Origin: Daedaleopsis sinensis
Lineage: Eukaryota; Basidiomycota; Agaricomycetes; Polyporales; Polyporaceae
Assembly: GCA_033807695.1 (NCBI GenBank)
Contig: CM066303.1
Coordinates: forward strand, 372,001-436,000
Length of the DNA: 64,000 bases
Direction: 5' to 3'
Under the pieces are notes generated by a model. It was not told the origin of the DNA. It searched no databases and saw only the letters and a program-made list of their open reading frames with translations. A program made the translations under genes and the position numbers. Each line of letters opens with the position of its first letter. The first letter of the stretch is position 1. Positions 60,115 to 64,000 of the stretch are shown one piece after another.

Positions 60115-62586
60115 TCAGTAGAATTGCAGGTCTACTGATGCAATAGCAAGTGGTCGGAACCATTCGGGCTTCAAAAGAATTAAGTCATTATTTGCATCGT
60201 CGCCAATGTCATGATCAGGTCGGCGGGACAATGCATCAGACTTGCCCATAGTTCTTCCTGGACGGTGTATGAGCGCGAAATCAAAGTCTTGCAAAGTGAG
60301 AACCCATCGTGCTTGTCGTGGATTTAGACGCTGCGGCTTCCTAAAGTATTCGAGATTCTTATGATCGGTGTGAATCTCGAATGTGTGTTTCGCTCCCTTC
60401 AGGAAGTGACGCCATTCATCTAGCGCAATCATGAGGGCTAACATTTCGCGATCATAGATTTCGTAGTTACGCTCAGCCGGCGAGAGAGACTTCGAGAGAA
60501 AAGCGATGGTTCGCCATTTCCCGTCCTGCTTTTGCGAGAGCTCCGCTCCAAGTGCGAACTTCGATGCATCACATTCTACTCTGAAAGGATCATCATCGTT
60601 GGGCACCGCAAGGACAGGTGCGGACGTGATAGCTGCTTTGATCCTTTCGAAAGCATCCTGTTCTGCTTCAGTCCATCGCCACTCGACGAGCCCGGTCAAT
60701 CTATTCAAAGGTGCAGCGATCTTGGAGAAGTCTTTGATGAAGCGTCTATAGAAATTTGCGAATTCAAAGAAACCCTGCACATCCCGTTTACATTTGGGAA
60801 TAGGCCAGCCGGTTACACCAGCTACCTTAGCGGGATCCATTTTTACAATTCCAGGAGCAATGATATGTCCGAGATACTCGGTCTCCTGTACTTCGAATTC
60901 GCATTTTTCTGGCTTCACTGTCAACTTATTGTCCCGTAAGATCTGTAGCACCTGTCGAACGATTGTCCTATGCTCTGCTAAGGACTTCGAGAAGATCAGG
61001 ATGTCATCGAGGTATACAATAACTTTGCCCTTCAAGATGAGATCATGAAAGATGTCATTCATCATCATTTGAAAGGTAGAAGGGCTGTTCGATAAACCAA
61101 AGAACATGACAAGAGGTTCATAAAGGCCGCGATTGGTGATGAACGCTGCCTTTTCCTCGTCACCCTCCTTCATTCGGATATTGTTATAACCCCACCGGAT
61201 GTCTAACTTAGTGAAATCATTCGCACCCTTGAGCTTGTCTAGCAGATCGCTCATGAGCGGTAACGGATATTTATTCTTTTTCGTCATGTCGTTCAGCTTC
61301 CGATAATCCTGTACAGGTCGGAGCTTCCCGTCTTTTTTCTTGACGAAGAAGAATGGTGCACCCCAAGGCAACTTAGATGGTCGTATCCGTTCGGTGCGAA
61401 GATTTTCCTCTAAGAAAACATCCAGAGCATCCTGTTCTTCTAGCGACATAGGATATATCTTTCCGCAATAGGGCTTTGCGTCAGGGAGGAGCTCGATCAC
61501 GTGGTCATACGGACGATGCTCGGGCAAGACATCGAACGTATCTTGCGAGAACACATCCCGGAAGTCCCGGTATTGTTCGGGAACAAGCTCTTCGAAACTC
61601 TGTTTCCCCTTCGTCTTATTCTGCTCAATCGCGATCTCCATCGCAACTGAGGTTCTTGCCCGTATGTGTATTGCGTCAAGAAACACCCTGCGAGACTTCA
61701 AATACGACGAGGTATTCAGCATGAAGACCTGTTCACCCTCAGCTATGACACGCTGACATGAGAAAGGACATCGGTTGAACTCGACAGTCTTCTTTTGCCA
61801 ATCAATCGAGGGATTATGATGCTCAATCCACTCATGGCCCAAGAATAAGTCGGCCTTTCCCAAGTCTGTCACTAAGAACTGTATCCGTTCTCGGTGATCA
61901 CCAATGCGCATCCATAGAATGACGTAGTGGGTGATACAGCCTCCCGCATTTAAAGTACCGTCCGCGTTGTATACAGGGATCGGTTTTTCAAATGCATGCA
62001 TCGTAAGCCTAGCTCGTCGTACGAAATCTCTATGTACGCAAGACCCTGTACAACCCGTGTCCAATAGTCCATCGAGATCTGTCTGCTCTCCCGTCTCGGG
62101 ATTCTCAATGGTCAGCGGTATGTCCAACTGGCGCCGTGCGCCGGACCCGCGTACCACCTTGAAGTACCGAGGACCCACTCGTGTGATACTGAATGCATTT
62201 GTTTTGGCGTCCGCCGCACTCGGACTGGATTTTCTGATTTTTTCATGGAGTTTATTGTTTATACTAGAGGTACATGTAGATGGACGAAAAGAGGAATTAA
62301 GCACCGGTTTAGACCGCCGGCCACGCTCAAAACGAGACGCCTCTTCGGTATGAGACAACGGGATGCCGGTCGAAGATGAAGATCGGGTTGTGGAAGTCGA
62401 CGGAGAAGGAGATACGTGAGGGGAACATGTTGGTACAGAGTCGTCGTCGCAAGGGAGATAATGTTCGAGTGTTGCGAAACGATTCGACGTTGCTATGTTA
62501 CAGAGAGTTGAAGACGAGTTGGAGAGATGAAATGTGGCGGAAAGGGAGCGCGTAGATGCGGTTACGTGCTCCCGAAGTCGAAACCC
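60115..62586 (-). CDS. Chromovirus protease-reverse transcriptase-RNase H (5' part of pol)
   Basis: The frame is open from the gag overlap at about 62586, and the first 75 or so codons are Ser/Thr-rich. The aspartic protease has LLDTGCTGSCVHRDFV. Reverse transcriptase blocks are WGAPFFFVKKKDGKLRPVQD, DIRWGYNNIRMKEGDEEKAA, MFFGLSNSPSTFQMMMN and the catalytic YLDD in VIVYLDDILIFS. RNase H follows with RVECDASKFALGAEL, YDREMLALMIALDEWRHFLK and IHTDHKNLEYF. The frame then runs through NPRQARWVLTLQDFDFALIH to ASVDL. There it meets the Plavaka end, which adds three foreign residues and a stop at 60115. The enzyme would copy the genomic RNA into DNA. No start codon is needed if it is made by frameshifting from gag. 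Confidence 0.92.
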   Translation of the reverse strand, partial: GFRLREHVTASTRSLSATFHLSNSSSTLCNIATSNRFATLEHYLPCDDDSVPTCSPHVSPSPSTSTTRSSSSTGIPLSHTEEASRFERGRRSKPVLNSSFRPSTCTSSINNKLHEKIRKSSPSAADAKTNAFSITRVGPRYFKVVRGSGARRQLDIPLTIENPETGEQTDLDGLLDTGCTGSCVHRDFVRRARLTMHAFEKPIPVYNADGTLNAGGCITHYVILWMRIGDHRERIQFLVTDLGKADLFLGHEWIEHHNPSIDWQKKTVEFNRCPFSCQRVIAEGEQVFMLNTSSYLKSRRVFLDAIHIRARTSVAMEIAIEQNKTKGKQSFEELVPEQYRDFRDVFSQDTFDVLPEHRPYDHVIELLPDAKPYCGKIYPMSLEEQDALDVFLEENLRTERIRPSKLPWGAPFFFVKKKDGKLRPVQDYRKLNDMTKKNKYPLPLMSDLLDKLKGANDFTKLDIRWGYNNIRMKEGDEEKAAFITNRGLYEPLVMFFGLSNSPSTFQMMMNDIFHDLILKGKVIVYLDDILIFSKSLAEHRTIVRQVLQILRDNKLTVKPEKCEFEVQETEYLGHIIAPGIVKMDPAKVAGVTGWPIPKCKRDVQGFFEFANFYRRFIKDFSKIAAPLNRLTGLVEWRWTEAEQDAFERIKAAITSAPVLAVPNDDDPFRVECDASKFALGAELSQKQDGKWRTIAFLSKSLSPAERNYEIYDREMLALMIALDEWRHFLKGAKHTFEIHTDHKNLEYFRKPQRLNPRQARWVLTLQDFDFALIHRPGRTMGKSDALSRRPDHDIGDDANNDLILLKPEWFRPLAIASVDLQFY

Positions 62587-63584
62587 TGCGCGGCAAAGTC
62601 TTCAGGATCTTCGGCGGCGAAGAGACGGACGGACTCGAGGAACTCCTCGCGCGTGTCCTCTTCTTCCCATGCGCGACGGACCCGCTGTTGCTGGGAGTTC
62701 CGATTGGGAATGTGCCAAGGGGACTGACACGGGCCAGCCTCGGACTTCTTCTTGCCGCATTTGACGCAGGCGCGATCGAGATCCATGGGCTGTCCGCGCC
62801 CGCCGTACAGGATCCCGGTACTATCACGGCGAGTGCTCGAAGAAGGCGGGGCTAGGTTCGTCGTGACCGAAGGAGTGGGGGCCGAAGGGCGCGCTGTCGT
62901 GCTCGACGATGTCGTAGTAGTGCTGATGCGTGGTTGCGAGTGAGACGTGTTGGAGGAGAACGCGTTGCCGCGCATGACGATCTGGCCCTTGCGCCAGAGT
63001 GTATCGATATTCTTGATGCGCGTCTTCCACGCTTCGTAACTAGTGGGCTCGGTCCCGGAAGCGTAGATGGTTTGGACGATGTTGGGCTTGGCGTTGCGCT
63101 GAAGGATGTCGAGGACGTGCGGGTCGGTCGTCTTGAAACCGGCTTGGTCGACGAGCTCCTCGAACTCCTGGAAGAAGTCGTTCGCTTCGCGGTTGCCCAT
63201 GAAGCACCTCTCAAGCCGCGCTTGTGCGGTCTTGGCTAGGTTCGGGTCGACGAAGATCTTGTCGAGCTCGGTCCAGAAGTCGTCGGTCGTCGTGAACGTC
63301 CACTGGCCGCCCTGGTGGTGCTTCTTGGAGAATGCCTGCCTCCAGCGTTCGATGCGCTCTCCTTGAATGAAGGAGACGATCGTAGCAATGGCTCGATCCT
63401 TGTCCATGCTTCCCACGTAGAGCTGAACTTGCTGCTTCCAGGCGTCGTATCGCGACTTAGTCCCATCGAAGGACTCGGGGGCCTTGGCCTTGGGTGTGGG
63501 AGACGAGGGTCGAAGGCGTCGGAAGAGCGTGCCGATCGCCTGGTCGATGTAGGCTTGCGTAGCCGGATCGATTGGTGTCGCCAT
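62562..63584 (-). CDS. Chromovirus Gag (capsid-nucleocapsid)
   Basis: The start MATPIDPATQAYIDQAIGTL leads into a gag core typical of Ty3/gypsy elements: FDGTKSRYDAWKQQVQLYVG, IVSFIQGERIERWRQAF, DFWTELDKIFVDPNLAKTAQ and ANDFFQEFEELVDQAGF. A Ser/Thr-rich linker separates this from a cysteine-containing end, RACVKCGKKKSEAGPCQS with HIPN, a zinc-knuckle-like CX2C...C...H. The stop TAA is at 62562-62564. A Ser/Pro-rich open frame (63988-63236) overlaps the start in another frame and may be a leader ORF or a frameshifted gag N-terminus. Gag packages the element RNA into particles. Confidence 0.8.
   Translation of the reverse strand: MATPIDPATQAYIDQAIGTLFRRLRPSSPTPKAKAPESFDGTKSRYDAWKQQVQLYVGSMDKDRAIATIVSFIQGERIERWRQAFSKKHHQGGQWTFTTTDDFWTELDKIFVDPNLAKTAQARLERCFMGNREANDFFQEFEELVDQAGFKTTDPHVLDILQRNAKPNIVQTIYASGTEPTSYEAWKTRIKNIDTLWRKGQIVMRGNAFSSNTSHSQPRISTTTTSSSTTARPSAPTPSVTTNLAPPSSSTRRDSTGILYGGRGQPMDLDRACVKCGKKKSEAGPCQSPWHIPNRNSQQQRVRRAWEEEDTREEFLESVRLFAAEDPEDFAAQGFDFGST
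62580..62586 (-). promoter_or_regulatory. Candidate -1 ribosomal frameshift heptamer (G GGT TTC)
   Basis: In the gag frame the codons read (CA)G GGT TTC, a canonical X XXY YYZ slippery pattern, seven codons before the gag stop. The pol frame lies at -1 and is open from this point on. Confidence 0.5.
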
Positions 63585-64000
63585 CGTTCCTGTTGGGCGA
63601 GAAGCTTCGGATGTGGAGGTTGGAACGACGGTTTCGGGGGTAAGGATGGGTGTAGCGGAGGTTGCGCGAATGATCGGTCGGATGTTAAGTTGGGTGTCGA
63701 GTCGACCGAGCTGCGAGGTGACGTCGCGGTAGCGGTGCGAACAAGGGTTGTCGTCGCACGATTGAAAGTCGTCGGTGTCGACGTCGAACCAGACGTCGCA
63801 GTCGAGGTCGCAGTCTCGCGCGTGGAACGCGTGCGCGCAAGGAGATTGAGGAGATGGGGAGTTGGAGGCGTGTTCCGGAGTGAAGTGGCCGGGGACGAAG
63901 CGCGGTCCGCGCTCGTCGCGAGGGGAGATGGAGATCGGGGACGGTATAGTGCTTCGAGTAGGGTGTCGTAGTCGTAGTCCGAGTCCATGTAACGTGACCG

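Larger units (their letters stand above)
53447..60136. mobile_element. Plavaka-type DNA transposon nested in the chromovirus
   Basis: The element (about 53454-60129) is flanked by the 7-bp repeat GTCTACT (53447-53453 and 60130-60136). Deleting it with one repeat restores the pol frame through ASVDTIQKD. It carries a Plavaka transposase (minus) and a divergently transcribed accessory gene (plus). Both subterminal regions are dense in CTGA/TCAG words (for example 53480-53570 and 59985-60120). The ends do not form perfect inverted repeats; CTGCAWT...CTGAGA is shared but offset by about 17 bp at the left end. Confidence 0.85.
51400..64000 (-). mobile_element. Ty3/gypsy chromovirus, 5' end outside the window, split by a Plavaka element
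   Basis: The minus strand carries gag, protease-reverse transcriptase-RNase H, integrase with chromodomain, a polypurine tract and a 3' LTR in the order of Ty3/gypsy (Metaviridae). A 6.7 kb DNA transposon interrupts pol between RNase H and integrase. Apart from that insertion the enzyme frames have no stops. The 5' LTR and primer-binding site would lie beyond 64,000. Confidence 0.9.

Overview
This window is nuclear DNA from a filamentous basidiomycete, most likely an Agaricomycete. The genes are split by many 50-65 bp GT-AG introns. They belong to families expanded in mushrooms: F-box proteins of the type with a long divergent C-terminal half, DUF6533-type seven-pass membrane proteins, and Plavaka transposons. 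All products were read from the translated sequence and no database was searched, so family names rest on recognised motifs.

The left third (1-24.5 kb) is mainly host genes. From the left edge: a partial kynurenine-type aminotransferase with one very long intron; an F-box gene and a polytopic membrane protein on the minus strand; a degraded or unrecognised stretch; a secreted FAD amine oxidase; a PP2A-like phosphatase; an acyl-protein-thioesterase-like protein whose nucleophile serine is alanine; and two head-to-tail copies of a secreted beta-lactamase-like serine hydrolase, separated by a glycine-rich protein of unknown role. A third, inverted copy lies at 31.7-33.9 kb.

The middle (27-42 kb) is rich in membrane receptors. 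Two paralogous four-exon polytopic proteins (27.4 and 40.3 kb) share their intron layout. Two DUF6533 proteins (29.4 and 35.2 kb, both minus) lie among long stretches where I see no gene. A third DUF6533 gene is at 49.2 kb.

The right third is dominated by transposons. A 6.1 kb DNA transposon (43,007-49,120) has perfect 33-bp inverted repeats and a 6-bp target duplication. It carries one 12-exon gene that stays open for about 1,641 codons. The protein joins a Ulp1-like cysteine protease, a zinc finger, an RNase-H-like transposase core and a C-terminal domain. The element sits just upstream of the third DUF6533 gene and next to its TATA box. From 51.4 kb to the right edge there is a Ty3/gypsy chromovirus on the minus strand (gag; protease-RT-RNase H; integrase-chromodomain; 3' LTR). 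Its pol gene is split by a 6.7 kb Plavaka element carrying a transposase and a divergently transcribed accessory gene. Removing the Plavaka element and one 7-bp duplication restores the pol frame exactly, so the nesting appears recent.

The most notable feature is the protease-transposase element. It looks intact, and I cannot place it confidently in a named superfamily.
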